A stretch of DNA of 64,000 nucleotides from Combretum micranthum (Eukaryota > Streptophyta > Magnoliopsida > Myrtales > Combretaceae). A model generated the notes under the pieces. That model made no database searches. It saw only the letters and a list, made by a program, of their open reading frames with translations, and was not told where the DNA came from. The stretch spans positions 1 to 64,000 of the forward strand of contig JAMXBD010000024.1 in the NCBI GenBank assembly GCA_024138025.1, given 5' to 3'. Shown one piece after another: positions 1-11,879 of this stretch (position 1 is the first letter of the stretch; every line of letters starts with the position of its first letter). The position numbers and the translations under genes were made by a program.

Positions 1-1399
1 TTATGATTTTTATATTGATGACATATTATATTTAAATATATAATTAAAATAAAACAATTATTTCTATTGAATATATATATATATATAATGCATCTATATT
101 ATGCAACTCCTATTTATTACTTTTAGATTTGAAAAGATCAAAATATGGAAAATAAATCAAACTTAAACTCGAAATAAAGTTTGTTTATTTAGATGAAGCT
201 CGAGCTTGATTTTTAGGTTTGATAAAAAGCTTAGTTCATGCTCAATAAAAGGCTCAGCTCAGTTTCAGCTTGAATTATAAATAAGACATACTTGGGCTCA
301 AATAATACTTGTTTACTCAAATTAACCGGTCTTGAGCTAGATTTTAGGCCTTATAAAAAGGTTGGCTCGAAGTCAGTTTGATAATTTTTAAACAAGACGA
401 GTTTGGTTTGAAAAGTTGGCTTGGGTTGACTCAATCATTTGCAATCCTATTTCTTACTTTTTTTTTTTATTTCTCATATATTTTGTTACTTGTAAATATG
501 ATATGCTAAGTAAATACATTTAATATAATTTTTATTGTATTGTATTTATAAAATCTAAAGCTAGCACATGTAAAAGGTGAGTGGAAATTTGACAACGTAA
601 TTAAAAGTCCTAATTTTAATAAGATTGAAAATGTTAAAAAATCAAATATATTTAAAAAAAAAGAAAAAACAAATTTTAAAGTCAATAAATATTGAACACT
701 ACACTATAATTTTCCTTATGCTATACCTTTGGAAAATGTTGACGGAGGTATTAAAATATCATGTGGAAAGCTTTTTCACTTCTGTGTATACTTATTTTTT
801 GTTTTTAGTATATTAATCATTCGAATATTATTAAACCCCAGAAAAATCTAATTGAAAACTACAGTCAATGCCACGTAGAAATGTTCCCTATTTCTGGATA
901 AGATAGAAGTCTCTTTCCAATTTCTGAGGTTTCCTTGAGTTCCACTTCGTTACGTCACGCGGTATATACGTAGCTGTCAGGCTTCCGCAGATATGAAATA
1001 TCGAATGCCTCTGGCGATAGCATTGGCTTCAAGTTTCATGACAATTAGGCAAAATAAAAAATTTTAGAGAACATTTTTCGCCTAATGTTGCATTTGATCT
1101 TACATGTCAACATGAAAAGATTTTTCCTCCAAACTTAGTGTTTCATATAAATGTATATATAATTACTGTTTACACCGATTCATCATAAAATCTGAGGATT
1201 TTTTTAATTTTAAATAATATTTCGTTTTCTATAGTATTAACATTTAAAAAAAAATATACGTGTAATTTTTAAGAATTCATGGTCCTTTTGTATTTTATAA
1301 TCTTAAATAATATCTCCATAATTTACCCAATTTTTTCCCTAACGAATCGCACTGCGTTCCTTATTGCTCTACACGTATCATAAATGTTGAATATAAGCT

Positions 1400-1433
<34 letters not shown>

Positions 1434-3095
1434 AAGAAAGAAGAAGAAGAAGAAGAAGAAGAAGATGAAGAGACGAAGAAGATAAACACTCTGCACCCTT
1501 AAACATGAAATGTGGGTGGAGAAAAAAACTAACTGAACGAAATCAATCCGTAATCAAATCAAACAAAATAAAAATATGGTATTTTTTTAACAATTTGATT
1601 TAAAAAATTTTCAATCTAAACCAATTCATAAATTTATGTTGGTTTGAATGAGTAAACCAAATCAATCCATAAAACCGAATCAAACTATTTGAGAAAAATA
1701 TAATAATATTTTACTTATAAGTATAAGTTTTTTCATGATGATTAATTAAAGATCATCTATGTTCTTATGATTTCATTTGATATTTATTATTTGGTGAATA
1801 TGATTAAAATTAACTTGTTCATTTTAAATTTTTTTTTTTTTTATGCTCATGATATATATTCTTTTGTTAATGATGTACTATTACTTTTTAATAGATTTAA
1901 TTTTGTAAAGTTGAAATTTATTTATTTAGTTATAAACTTTTATTATATATTAATTGTTCAAATATTTTGTTAGTAGATCACTTTTATTGGCTGATGACGT
2001 TTGTGATAGATTTTTTTTGGCAAAATTTATTTGTAGATAATTAACTTGATAGTTCTATTAAAATTAATAAATTATGATTTGCTATGTATTAATTAGTGAA
2101 TGTATTTTATTGATGAATAATTGATTTCATGGAGGAATAAAAATTGGAAGTACGATGATTTATAAAATATTTTGCTGTGGTTTGCGATATAAACTTTATA
2201 AAATGATATAAATATTTAAACGTTAATACAAATGTAAAAAAAAAAAGAAAAGAAAATAGAACAAAAAAAATAATTAGAATTATGATTTAATCTATAATCC
2301 AAACCGAACGAAACCAAACCGTTATTTTATGGTTTAGAAAATTTCTAATACAAACTAAATTTTTATTTAAGGGTTTAGTTCATGATGGAAAAAAAACAAA
2401 CCTTAAATTATAGTTTGCTTTAGTTTTAGTGAAAACTGAACCAAACCATTCCATACGCACCCCTTATGTTCAATTCTCTAATTAACTTTTAATTTGTCTA
2501 GAGAGCAAAATAGAAATTGGATTTAAGAGAGTATGTGAAAAAGTTAAAAGCGACGATGATGTTGTTATGTTGCTCTCAAGAAGACTAATTTGGAACTAAG
2601 TACAAATTAAAATCCACCATTCAACATATATTTATAAATAATATTGCAGAAAGACGATTCAAGCATAAAAGTCTTGAGCATTATCCCAAAAAATAGTTAC
2701 AGTCCTCACACTTACGTTCAATATAAAACATCTATAATCTTTCAATAGAAGACGAATATCATAGATAAGTCCGCGCTCGTATGTCCCATGTTCGGAGTCT
2801 AAGATCCAATGTTTTTACCATCTTTTATTCTTGAGGTTAAGAAACACCAATCCCTCAACCCATCCAACCTAAGTGAGCACATAATAAAGGCAACAACAAT
2901 GGCAATATTGGCAAATATGCACATGTTAATAGTTCATTGAAACTATATATAGATATCTATGTCATACTAATGTAGTGACGTGCATTAGCCAATTTTCGAA
3001 CCATGACAAAATAACTCTTGGCAGTAGCTTAGAAGCAGCACTTGGCAGCACAACTATGAAGAGTAGCAAATAGAAGCTTAAGAGTAATCGTGAGG
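1..3095. other. AT-rich intergenic sequence, no gene seen
   Basis: No open frame here resembles a protein and the base composition is strongly AT. Positions 180-430 hold imperfect copies of a GCTCGAGCTTG-like word and its complement, a pattern common in non-autonomous DNA transposons, but I could not place termini. Two stretches rich in AACCGAA/TTTGGTTT words (about 1540-1690 and 2290-2450) look related to each other, again without clear ends. About 900-1010 is less AT-rich and contains a TACGTCA word; it could be a promoter relic, but no transcript follows. Confidence 0.5.
1403..1480. repeat. poly(A) followed by (GAA)n microsatellite
   Basis: An uninterrupted run of 29 A (1403-1431) passes into GAAA and then GAA repeats. 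Poly(A) grading into a simple repeat can mark the 3' end of a retroposed transcript, but no SINE or LINE body was recognised upstream. Confidence 0.85.
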
Positions 3096-3111
3096 CACTG
3101 GTAAAAATTAG
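3096..3111 (+). repeat. CACTA terminal inverted repeat (left)
   Basis: CACTGGTAAAAATTAG matches the CACTG-plus-A-rich consensus of plant CACTA termini. The partner terminus is outside the window or deleted, so the inverted partner cannot be checked. Confidence 0.65.
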
Positions 3112-3139
3112 ATGATAGGATGCAAATTTTTAGAGTAAA

Positions 3140-3325
3140 GTTCGCCTCTTATAAAATCAGAGATAATTTTTGCCTCTTACTATTAATCTGAGGCAAATTT
3201 CACCTCATCTAGTAATCATATGAGGCGAAATTCACCGCTGACAATGACTATGGTAATCCTTGTCAGTGGCGAATTTAGCTTCATGTGCTGATTGGATGAG
3301 GTGAAATTCGCCTTAGATCAGCTCT
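3140..3325. repeat. CACTA subterminal repeats with foldback
   Basis: The word GAGGCGAAATTCACC and its relatives occur several times in both orientations (for example near 3190, 3222 and, reversed, 3297-3315). Two 17-base arms around 3229 and 3257 (AAATTCACCGCTGACAA and its near-complement) can pair with two mismatches. Arrays of short subterminal motifs are transposase binding sites in the CACTA family. Confidence 0.65.
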
Positions 3326-3344
3326 ATAAACAGAGCCTTCCAGT

Positions 3345-3582
3345 GCGCTCTCTCTTACATTCACACACACATACACGCAAACACAAACAGGCACACTCTT
3401 TCTCTGCTCCAATGCCACCCTTTCTTCACTCCTTTCTCGCTCTCTCTCTCTCATATGCATGCACACACACATAGTGCACTCTTGTTCTCTCTCTCACTCT
3501 CACACAAACACACACTGCACTCTCCTTCTCTCTCTCTCTCTCACACACACACACATACACACATATTCACACATTGCACACT
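3345..3582. repeat. CT/CA-rich microsatellite block
   Basis: Alternating runs of (CA)n and (CT)n. They give rise to spurious open frames on both strands (around 3281-3474) rich in Arg/Glu or Ser/His, which should not be read as genes. Confidence 0.9.
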
Positions 3583-3814
3583 AAATTTCCACACTCGTTT
3601 TAAAATTATTAGCTAGTATTCTTCCTTCATTTATTTTAGTTTTTTACACCAATATATTTTACTGATATTGTATATAAAAATATATTTTTAGAGTAAAATT
3701 GATTTTTTAATTTTTTTTATTTTTGTATAGGTATCTGATAAATTGTTTCTCTCAAATCAGATATTTGGAGTACAACAATCACCAAAAAGTTAGTTCAGTT
3801 TTTATAATTTTAAT

Positions 3815-4500
3815 ACTACTATTTAAATGCTAGTAGTTATGTATTTATTAATTAATATATATTTAATTTATAGTTATATTTCTTGTTAGTAATTTAAAAA
3901 ATTATATATTTAGGATGTAGCAATTATATATTACTATTTAATACATATTTATTGTGTTTAATAGCATGACACGTAAATTAAATACAAATATTTAAAATGT
4001 TACTATTTATATATTTATTAATTAATGTATACTGGATTTATAGTTATGTTTTCTTGTTAGTAATTCAAAAAATTATATATATTTAGGATGTAGCAATTAT
4101 ATATTATTATTGAATACATATTTATTGTGTTTAATGGCATGACACGTATATTAAATACAAATATTTAAATGTTACTATTTATATATTTATTAATTAATGT
4201 ATACTGAATTTATAGTTATGTATTGCTTGTTAGTAATTCAAAAAATTATATATATTTAGTATCAAGTAATTGTATATTATTATTTAATACATGCTTATTG
4301 TGCTTAACTTCATAACACATAGATTAAATATAACTATTTAAATGGTAGTATTTATATATTTATTAATTAATGTATATTTAATTTGTAGTCATGTATTTCT
4401 TGTTAGTAATTCAAAAAAATATATATATTTAGGATTTAGCAATTATATATTATTATTTAATACATGCTTATTGTGCTTAATTGCATAGAGTTTAATAATA
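3815..4500. repeat. AT-rich tandem array, about 172 bp x 4
   Basis: The anchor ATTTATTAATTAAT recurs at about 3843, 4013, 4185 and 4358, giving spacings of 170-173 bp. Each unit also carries the same later landmarks: TTCTTGTTAGTAATT, a TATTTAGGAT(G)TAGCAATTATATATTA segment, and GCATGACACGTA in the early units. Units have diverged by substitutions and small indels. The array lies inside the CACTA element, upstream of its transposase. Confidence 0.85.
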
Positions 4501-4644
4501 TGTTAATTTAGAAGATAGTATTTTGATATTAGATGCTCAGATAGTTATATGGAAATATCTTATATGAATAAAATGTGTTAATTAATTAAATGCCAATTTA
4601 GTATGTCTGCACGAACTTAGCATAATAAGCATGATTTGGCAACT

Positions 4645-5866
4645 ATGCAATACAGAAACAGGGTTAGAGAATTTTTACAAACTACTATAAACCATAGGAG
4701 GGTGGATGGATTGATTAGATGTCGTTGTAAAGATTGTCTCAATAATTCATGGTAGTCTATTCAAATTATTAAGTATCACTTCCTCAAGAAGGGAATGGCT
4801 TGAACCTACTTGCCTTAGATTTTCTATGGTGAGGAAGTAGTTGAAGATGAGGTCAATGATAATGTTATCATGGATGAAGGGAGTAATCTACCTAAACATA
4901 CACACTTTGAAGATGAAGCAGATCAAGAACTTTTGGAAGACATTACCACTAACATAAGCAATCCTAAGGAAGATGATGTTCATATTGGAGATGAAAGTAG
5001 TGCATTTGATGGAGAGTGGTGAACTAGAATGTTTGAAAAAGCAAAGAGTCCAGTATATCCGGGTTGTACAAAGTTCTCTTTATTATCGATAATACTTCAC
5101 ATGGTAAATCTAAGGGTTAACAGTAAACAATCAGTGAAGTCATTCAACAATTAGCTTGCTTTAATAAAAAGTTTGTTACCAGCCGATAATCTTTTACCAT
5201 CATCATAATACGAAGCATGAAAGTTTTTGAAGCAGTTAGGCATAGATGCAAACACGATCCATGTGTGCAGAAACGATGTGTGTGTTGTTTTAGAAAGAAT
5301 TCCAAAGTCTTGATAACTGCCTAATGTATGGTGAAGGAAGGTGGAAGCTTCATTCAAGGAAATAGAAAACAATACCAGTTAAGGCTTTATGGCATTTTCA
5401 ATTAATTCCAAGATTAAAACAGTTATTCATGTGCCAGAAGATGGCTCGAAGATAAGATGGCACAAAGAAAATTACGTATTGGTAGAGGGTATATTGAGGC
5501 ATCTCATGGATTCCAAACAGTGAAAAGGATTAGATGGTAAATACCTTTGGTTAGTGTCGAACCCCTGAAGTATGTAACTAAGACATACCACTAATAGGTT
5601 CAATCCCTATGCAAATATGAGCATAACATATAGTGTGTGGTCGGTTTTTATGTTTGTATACAATGTTCCACCATGGAGATACATGAAGGAGCCATATATG
5701 ATGATGTCCCTTTTAATTTCGGGGTCGAAATCTCCAAGTAAAGATATTGATGTGTACTTATAACCCCTTATAGAAGAGCTGGAGAACTATGGGCAAGTAG
5801 TGTGAAAACACTAGATGTAGTGGACGGATGGACATTTGAATGCATGCTGCATTTTTGTGGACTATC
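4645..5866 (+). pseudogene. TNP2-like CACTA transposase, N-terminal part (broken)
   Basis: Translation in shifting plus frames gives the TNP2 order. First comes an N-terminal transposase-associated segment with RVREFLQTTIN and a Cys-rich IRCRCKDC motif (about 4660-4740). Then come PGCTKFSLLSIILHMVNLRV and a LPADNLLP..YEA..FLKQLGID segment (about 5060-5250), IRWHKEN (about 5450), and PPWRYMKEPYMMMSLLISGS with KDIDVYL (about 5660-5760). These match the Transposase_21 family in order and spacing. There are several stops (for example a TAG just after NNSW and TGA after KKGMA) and frameshifts, so this is dead. In a live element the protein binds the termini and subterminal repeats and cuts the element out. 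The frame is cut at 5866 by the Copia insertion and resumes at 16163. Confidence 0.8.
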
Positions 5867-7297
5867 TGATGAAATTATTCTAATATGATTTTGATGATAA
5901 CAAAAGAGAAATGATCTATTTGATATAATTGTTTAAGGAATGCAAACTTCGTATATTATATGCTTGGATATTTTTTATATGTGTCAGAAGTTATTTTAGA
6001 ATCTTAATTTGGATATTAATTAGACAGAAGCTTTTTCAGAATCTTTTGAAACAAGAGGAAATTTTTCAGAAGCGTTTTCAGAACCTTTTAAAGATTTACG
6101 TGTTGTTCTTCAAAGCTTTCATCCGGTTGAAGATATGATGTTTTCAAGGCCTAGCTCCACGTGTCAAGTATATTTGGGTAATATACTTGATGTGTTTCAC
6201 TTAAGTTGGTTTTATATCAAGGGGAAAATTCTTTTAAAGATCTACGTATCTTATAAGTTGTTTTTTTCTTTCTTGATGTTGTTGATGTGATACGGATTTA
6301 TGGAAATTGTTCTCTCGATTTTATGAGAATAGTGTGTTCCTAAGAATCAATAAAATCAGTTGGTAAAGATAATATTCTGGATAAGTAAAATCTTAATGTT
6401 TACGAAATATGTGAAGGATAAAAGTCTGATTATTTATGGGATACGGTCAAATAATTTTTATTAACCGAGATATTAGGAATTTTTTTTTTTAACAATTTTT
6501 TTAATCTTGAAGAAGATATCTGCTGGTTGTTATCAAATAAAGGACAGAATTAAATATATCTTGCTGCCGATATCTTTGGAAGAAAGAGTTATCTATCAAC
6601 AAACTTTTAAACGTTCAAATCAGTTGGAAGATGAGAACAAATTTTTGCAAGCCGAGAATCTGGGAAACAATCCTCATCCTTGAGATATTTTATTTAAAAC
6701 GTCGTGGAAGAAAAAAGAAAGAATTTTTTCTAATTTTCAAAATATCCTCTCGTGACACTCAGCTGAAAAAGAAAAAGAGAGCTTTTGGTTATCTTCTAAT
6801 TAGTTTTTGTTGAACGACAACATCCTTCAAGTTTTACTTGTGATCAGAAACTTCAGCAATCCATCTTTTGCTTTCGTTCTTTGAATTCTTTTATTGTAAT
6901 AAGACGATCTTGTAGACGCCTTCTTTGATAATTAGATCAGTTACAAGTTAGACTCTGTAGATCGATTAAAGCTAGAGGATAGCAGTGAGAATCGAGCAGA
7001 GCGAATTGCACTATCTTGTAATTTTGGATTTATTGATATAGTGAAACACAACCCGTAGGTTAACGGGGTCCCCCGCGTGGAGCTGGAAGAGTGGACTGAC
7101 GCACAAGGCGGAACCACTATAAATCTCTTGCCTGATTCTCTTAATCTCTCTCTATTTTATTTCAACAATTTACTTTATAGCAATTTAATTGTTCATATTG
7201 TTCTCATTTATTAAAACCGAAGGGAAGTGATTTTAAAAGTCAAATTGTTTTTAATAATCAATTCAACCCCCTTCTTGATTATTATTCGGGACCAACA
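5867..7297 (+). repeat. Copia 5' LTR
   Basis: Starts TGATGAAATTATTC just after CTATC and ends ACCAACA two bases before the primer binding site. It differs from the 3' copy by scattered substitutions and 1-bp indels, roughly 5% in the first 200 bp by eye. The short open frames in it are not genes. Confidence 0.93.
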
Positions 7298-7299
7298 AT

Positions 7300-7311
7300 T
7301 GGTATCAGAGC
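7300..7311 (+). other. Primer binding site (initiator Met-tRNA)
   Basis: TGGTATCAGAGC, two bases after the 5' LTR end, is complementary to the 3' end of plant initiator methionine tRNA, the standard Copia minus-strand primer. Confidence 0.95.
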
Positions 7312-7346
7312 AGGTCTCTTTTATTGATTTGAGTGATCCTATCAAA

Positions 7347-9250
7347 ATGGCTGAGAACAATGTAGCAATTAATCGTGCTCCCTTCTTTGATGGCACAAAC
7401 TTTTCTTATTGGAAAATGCATATGGAAACTTACATTAAGGCTAACGATTATGACTCTCTGCAGGTAATTTCTATTGGAGACAATGTGATTACCTTGAATG
7501 GGAACTCAGTGCTGACAGATAGTGAAAAGAAGATAATTGAAAAAAACAACAGAGCCAAGAATTTGCTGCTAACTACCATTGCTGCTTCAGAATTTTATCT
7601 GATTTCTTCATGTAGTACAGCAAAGGACATTTGGGAAAGGCTAAGTGTAACTTATGAAGGAACAAATACAATTAGAGAAACTAAAATAAATGCTTTACTT
7701 GAAAAGTATGAACTGTTTAAATTTAAATTTGACGAGTCTGTTAAAGATGCTTTCAACAGGTTCACAGCTATAACGAATGAGCTTGCATCACTTGGCAAAG
7801 TGATTGGTGATCCAGATCTAGTAAGGAAAATGTTGAGAATTTTGCCACCATCGTGGGATGCAAAGAAAACTGCTATTGAAGAAGCACAAGATCTCAACCA
7901 GCTATCGCTTAGTTAATTGAGAGAAAAATTGTTAGCTTATGAATCTCACAAGAAGTCCACTCAAGAGAAGAAAGTAGTTCCAGAGGGAATACTTTCAAAG
8001 CCAAGGAAATAAAACGAGCTGATTCAGATGATAGTGAAGATGAAGAAGATGACATCAATCTTCTAGCTAAAAGCTCAATCGGTTCTTCAAGAAGCAAAGA
8101 GGTAAGAAATTTAGTGTCTTTAAAAGAACCACTGAATATGATAAAAATGATGCAGGAAAGGCATATAAAGAAAAAGGAAAGAAGAAGGAAAAGAAGGAAA
8201 TCCATTGTTATGAATGCAAGAAATCGGGACACATAAAGTATGAATGTCCTACCTTGATAAAAAAATGGAGAAATACAAAAAGAAGAGTCAAGCGATGTTG
8301 GCAACATGGAGCGATTTAGAAGATACAGAGAGTAATCCAGAAGATACAGATGAGGATGAAGAAGAAAATCTTTGTTTAATGACTACTTCTGAGGTACAAT
8401 CTGAATCTGATAGTGAAATAACTGAAGATGACATGCTTATTGAAATGAAAAGGTTGTTAAAAGCTCTTAAAAAGGCTGATTCAAAATTAACTAAGTACGA
8501 AAATGAAATTAATTGTCTAAGAAATGAAAAGGATGCTTTGAAACAAACAAATTCATTGCTTGCTGATGAAAATAATTTTCTAAAGCATGACGTTGAGAAA
8601 TTGCATGTTTATAATGAAAGATTAAGAAAAGATAATGATTTATTAAAAGAAGAAACTAGCATGCTAAATATAAAAATTAATGAGTTATCAGATTCAATAA
8701 AGAGTACATTTAATAAGTTTAATGAAAGTGATAAAAAATTAACAATGTTGATTTCTTCACAAAGGTTATCTTGTGAAAAACATGGCTTAGGTTATGAGCA
8801 TGGATCTACATCAAATGCATCTAAGGATACAACATTTGTGAAAGCTAAAAATGTTATAGATGATAAACAAATTGCGGAAAGAAATAATTTCAAAGTAAAT
8901 AACGTAGAAAGAAAAGTCGAAAGACAAGTAATAGGGAGTACCAGAAGGTATTCCACAAGTTTTCTTCCTTCAGATATCATCAAAATAATACCAGAAGGTA
9001 TTCCAGAAGGTATCCTACATATGAAAACAATACCAGAAGGTATTCCAGAAGTTATCTAAATAAAAAACAGGTAAACAATAGGAATAATGATAACTTGTCA
9101 TATGCATGTTTCTTTTGTAATAAACATGGACATATTGAGAAATATTGTTATTATAAAAGAAACAAGCTCAGTAATGATCAAGTCAACAAAAATACCAAAC
9201 GAGCTTGTCTTATAAAGGACCCAAACTAGTTTGGGTTCCTAAAAAGGTAT
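7347..9250 (+). pseudogene. Copia gag (broken)
   Basis: The ATG at 7347 opens a frame starting MAENNVAINRAPFFDGTNF, the usual start of SIRE-type gag, followed by the capsid-like UBN2 domain (FSYWKMHMETYI... to LPPSWDAKKTAIEEAQDL). A TAA at 7914 stops the frame at residue 190; the family sequence continues directly after it (LREKLLAYESHKK) before a frameshift. Two zinc knuckles of the CX2CX4HX4C type are visible: CYECKKSGHIKYEC near 8207 and CFFCNKHGHIEKYC near 9109. Between them (8244-9059) lies a long Lys/Glu/Asn-rich heptad-like region, probably a coiled coil, ending in short PEGI repeats. Gag forms the particle that packages the RNA. The premature stop, not a lost start, is the main lesion. 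Confidence 0.85.
8939..9058 (+). repeat. Short coding repeats in gag (CCAGAAGGTAT)
   Basis: The word ACCAGAAGGTATTCC and shortened forms occur at about 8940, 8992, 9004 and 9034, encoding repeated IPEGIPEG units. A degenerate relative (ACAGAAGGTA) recurs at about 10656-10690 in the integrase-RT linker. The units are too regular to be chance. Confidence 0.75.
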
Positions 9251-9264
9251 AATCCTATTGAATT

Positions 9265-9480
9265 TTGCAGGAACATGAAGCTAAAATAAGAGGAACGTGG
9301 TACCTAGATAGTGGATGTTCCAGACATATGACAGGAAATGCTTCATTGTTCAACAGTATAACTTGGGAAGAAAAAGGATATGTGAAATTTGGAGATGACA
9401 GTAGAGGTAAAATTATTGCAACAGGAAGTATTGGTATGTCTCCTTCATAATAGAAAATGTTTATCTTGTAAAAGGTTTGA
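9265..9480 (+). pseudogene. Copia aspartic protease
   Basis: The frame 9265-9450 contains GTWYLDSGCSRHMTG, the Copia protease active site (D-S-G, with the following CS.HMT context), and then VKFGDDSRGKI. The enzyme would cut the gag-pol polyprotein. The frame ends early at 9450; the next part (VKGLKHNLLSISQLCDKGYK) lies in another frame, so the domain is split by a frameshift. Confidence 0.85.
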
Positions 9481-10444
9481 AACATAATCTCCTAAGCATT
9501 AGTCAATTATGTGACAAAGGTTATAAAATGATTTTTGAAAAAGATAAATGTTTTGCCTTTGATGAAAAAGGTATGAAATTGTTTGAAGGTTTTAGAAAGA
9601 AAAATATATATCTGATAAAACCTAATGAAGTTGAAGATGCTTGTTGTTTATTGTCAATGAATGATAATATTTTCGCTTGGCATAAACGATTAGGACATGT
9701 GAATTTCAATCAATTAGAAAAATTATCTAAAAACAATATAATAAGAGGTTTACCTAAAATTAATATCAAACATGATGTAAAGTGTGATACTTGTTTAAAG
9801 AATAAGATGATGTCTGTTTCTCACAAAGGTAAAAATGAATTTCAACAAAACGTCCTCTTGAATTATTGCATCTTGATTTATTTGGACCTACAAGAGTATT
9901 AAGCATGGGTGGAAGTAAATATGGTCTTGTGATTGTTGACGATTATTCAAGATATACTTGGGTTATGTTTTTGCAACATAAGAAAGATACTTTTGATTCT
10001 TTTCAAAAATTTGCAAAACAAATTCAAAATGAAAAGGGATTTTCCATAATTAGTCTTAGAACTGATCATGGATCTGAATTTCAAAATTCAAAGTTTTTAA
10101 ATTTTTGTGAAGAACAAGGTATATCTCATAATTTCTCAGCTCCATATACACCTCAACAAAATGGAGTAGTAGAACGCAAAAATAGAACTATACAAGAAAT
10201 GACAAGATCTATGTTAAATGAAAGTGGTATTGCTGAGTATTTTTGGGCAGAAGCAGTATCAGCATGCTACATAATCAATCGTGTTTATATTCGACCTATG
10301 ACATCAAAAACAGCATATGAACTGTTTAAAGGTAAGAAACCCAATGTATCTTATTTTCATATTTTTGGTTCTAAATGTTTTGTGAAAAAGAATGCTTACA
10401 ATCTAGGTAAGTTCGATGAAAGATCGTTGAAGCTATATTTTTAG
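9477..10444 (+). pseudogene. Copia integrase
   Basis: The GAG-pre-integrase zinc domain is visible as HKRLGHVN...CDTCLKNK (H-H-C-C, about 9680-9810). The catalytic core follows from 9866 in another frame: first Asp in HLDLFGP, second Asp in RTDHGSEF near 10062, and the Glu in QQNGVVERKNRT near 10160-10185, giving the D,D-35-E triad. The C-terminal part runs through ELFKGKKPNVSYFHIFGSKC. A frameshift near 9850-9866 separates zinc domain and core; a stop at 10442 precedes the RT linker. Integrase inserts the cDNA with the 5-bp duplication seen here. Confidence 0.88.
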
Positions 10445-10749
10445 GATATTCTTAAATAGTCGTGCTTATCGTGTTTTTAATAAATTATCAAAAATGTTGA
10501 AGAATCTATAAATGTTAAGTTTGTTGAAGAATTAAAGGATGATGAATCCGATGATGAAAAGGAATCCATTCCTAAAGAAAGAGCTAGTTTGAACAAAAGT
10601 CTGAAGAACCATCTGATGAATCTCATGAATCTGAAAGAACAGAACCTCTCCAGAAGATAACACAGAAGGTAATACAGAAGGTACTTCAGAACCTACAGCA
10701 TCTGAACCAAAATATTCTACAGGTTGGAAATATAAATCTGCTCATCCTT

Positions 10750-11830
10750 CTAGTCAAATAATTGGTGATGTTCAATCTGGTGTTAAAACAAGAGCTAATT
10801 TACAAGATTTTGAAAATCATTTTGCTTTATTATCTGAAATTGAACCTAGTAATGTTAATGAAGCTTTAAATGATCATAGCTGGATAGAAGCCATGCAAGA
10901 GGAACTAAGTCAATTTCAAAGAAACAATGTATGGAATTTAGTACCAAGACCTAAAGGAAAATCTATAATTGGTACTAAATGGGTTTTCAAAAATAAACTA
11001 GATGAAAATGGCAAAGTTATTAGAAACAAAGCAAGGTTGGTAGCCAAAGGATATTCACAAGAAGAAGGAATAGATTATGATGAAACATATGCCTGTAGCT
11101 AGATTAGAAGCAATTCGTTTAATGCTTGCATATGCATGTTTTAAAGATTTTAAAGTTTATCAAATGGATGTAAAAAGTGCTTTTCTAAATGGTATATAAA
11201 AGAAGAAGTTTTGTAGAACAACCCCCTGGTTTTGAAGATCCTTTTAAACCAGATATGTTTTTAAATTAAATAAAGCTTTATATGGTTTAAAACAAGCCCA
11301 AGGCATGGTATGAAAGATTGACTTATTTTTAATTCTAAAGGTTTTCAAAGAGGATCTGTTGATACAACTTTATTTCTAAAAACATATGATCAAGATACTT
11401 TAATAGTACAATATATGTGGATGATATTATATTTGGTTCACTAATGAAGTATATTGTCAAGAGTTTGCTAAGTCATGCAGGCAGAATTTGAAATGTCTAT
11501 GATGGGAGAGTTAACATTCTTCCTTGGACTACAAGTTAAACAAACCAAAGAAGGAATCTTTATACATCAAGAAAAATACACTAAACAAATTCTTAAGAAA
11601 TTTGGATATGAAGGATGTAAAGGAGCTGCAACTCCTATGAGTACTTCACAAGGTTAGATTCTGATTCAAATGGGAAAAGGTAAATGAAAATTATATAGAA
11701 GTCTCATTGGTTCTTATTATACTTAACTGCATCTAGACCTGATATTCTATTTAGTGTATGTTTGTGTGCTAGATTTCAAAGTGCACCAACAAAACACATT
11801 TGACAGCTGTTAAAAGAATCTTCAAGTACT
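10750..11830 (+). pseudogene. Copia reverse transcriptase (RVT_2)
   Basis: The domain starts near ALNDHSWIEAMQEELSQF and runs through [36 protein letters not shown] (to about 11100), [11 protein letters not shown] (about 11163-11192) and the catalytic YVDDIIFG box (about 11415-11440), then FFLGLQVKQTKEGIFIHQ (about 11520). The D-D pair of the YVDD box is intact. At least four frameshifts or stops break the domain. The enzyme copies element RNA into DNA in the cytoplasmic particle. Confidence 0.87.
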
Positions 11831-11879
11831 TGATAAATTCTTCAAAATTAGGCATTTGGTATCCTAAAAATCAAAATTT

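Larger units (their letters stand above)
3096..5866 (+). mobile_element. CACTA (En/Spm-type) DNA transposon, left part
   Basis: The element opens with CACTGGTAAAAATTAG, a typical CACTA terminus preceded by AGG (possible 3-bp target copy). It continues with subterminal repeats, a CT/CA-rich stretch, a 172-bp tandem array and a TNP2-type transposase pseudogene. The Copia element at 5867-16162 is inserted in the transposase region; the same gene resumes at 16163 after a duplicated CTATC and is lost at 16540. The right terminus is not in the window. The lineage assignment rests on the terminus and the TNP2 similarity together. Confidence 0.8.

Noticed and set aside
625..816. 63-codon frame in the left flank, and 1767-1973
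   Set aside because: Very AT-rich, Lys/Asn/Ile/Phe/Tyr composition, no similarity recognised; expected by chance in such DNA.
900..1010. Promoter of a host gene (TACGTCA, less AT-rich)
   Set aside because: No coding sequence or splice pattern follows; a chance motif is the simpler reading.
1490..2467. A MITE or hAT element bounded by CACCCTTA-like words
   Set aside because: The two words have the same orientation and no target duplication was found.
3281..3474. Two overlapping open frames on opposite strands (60 and 63 codons)
   Set aside because: They are products of the CT/CA microsatellite; composition is purely repetitive.
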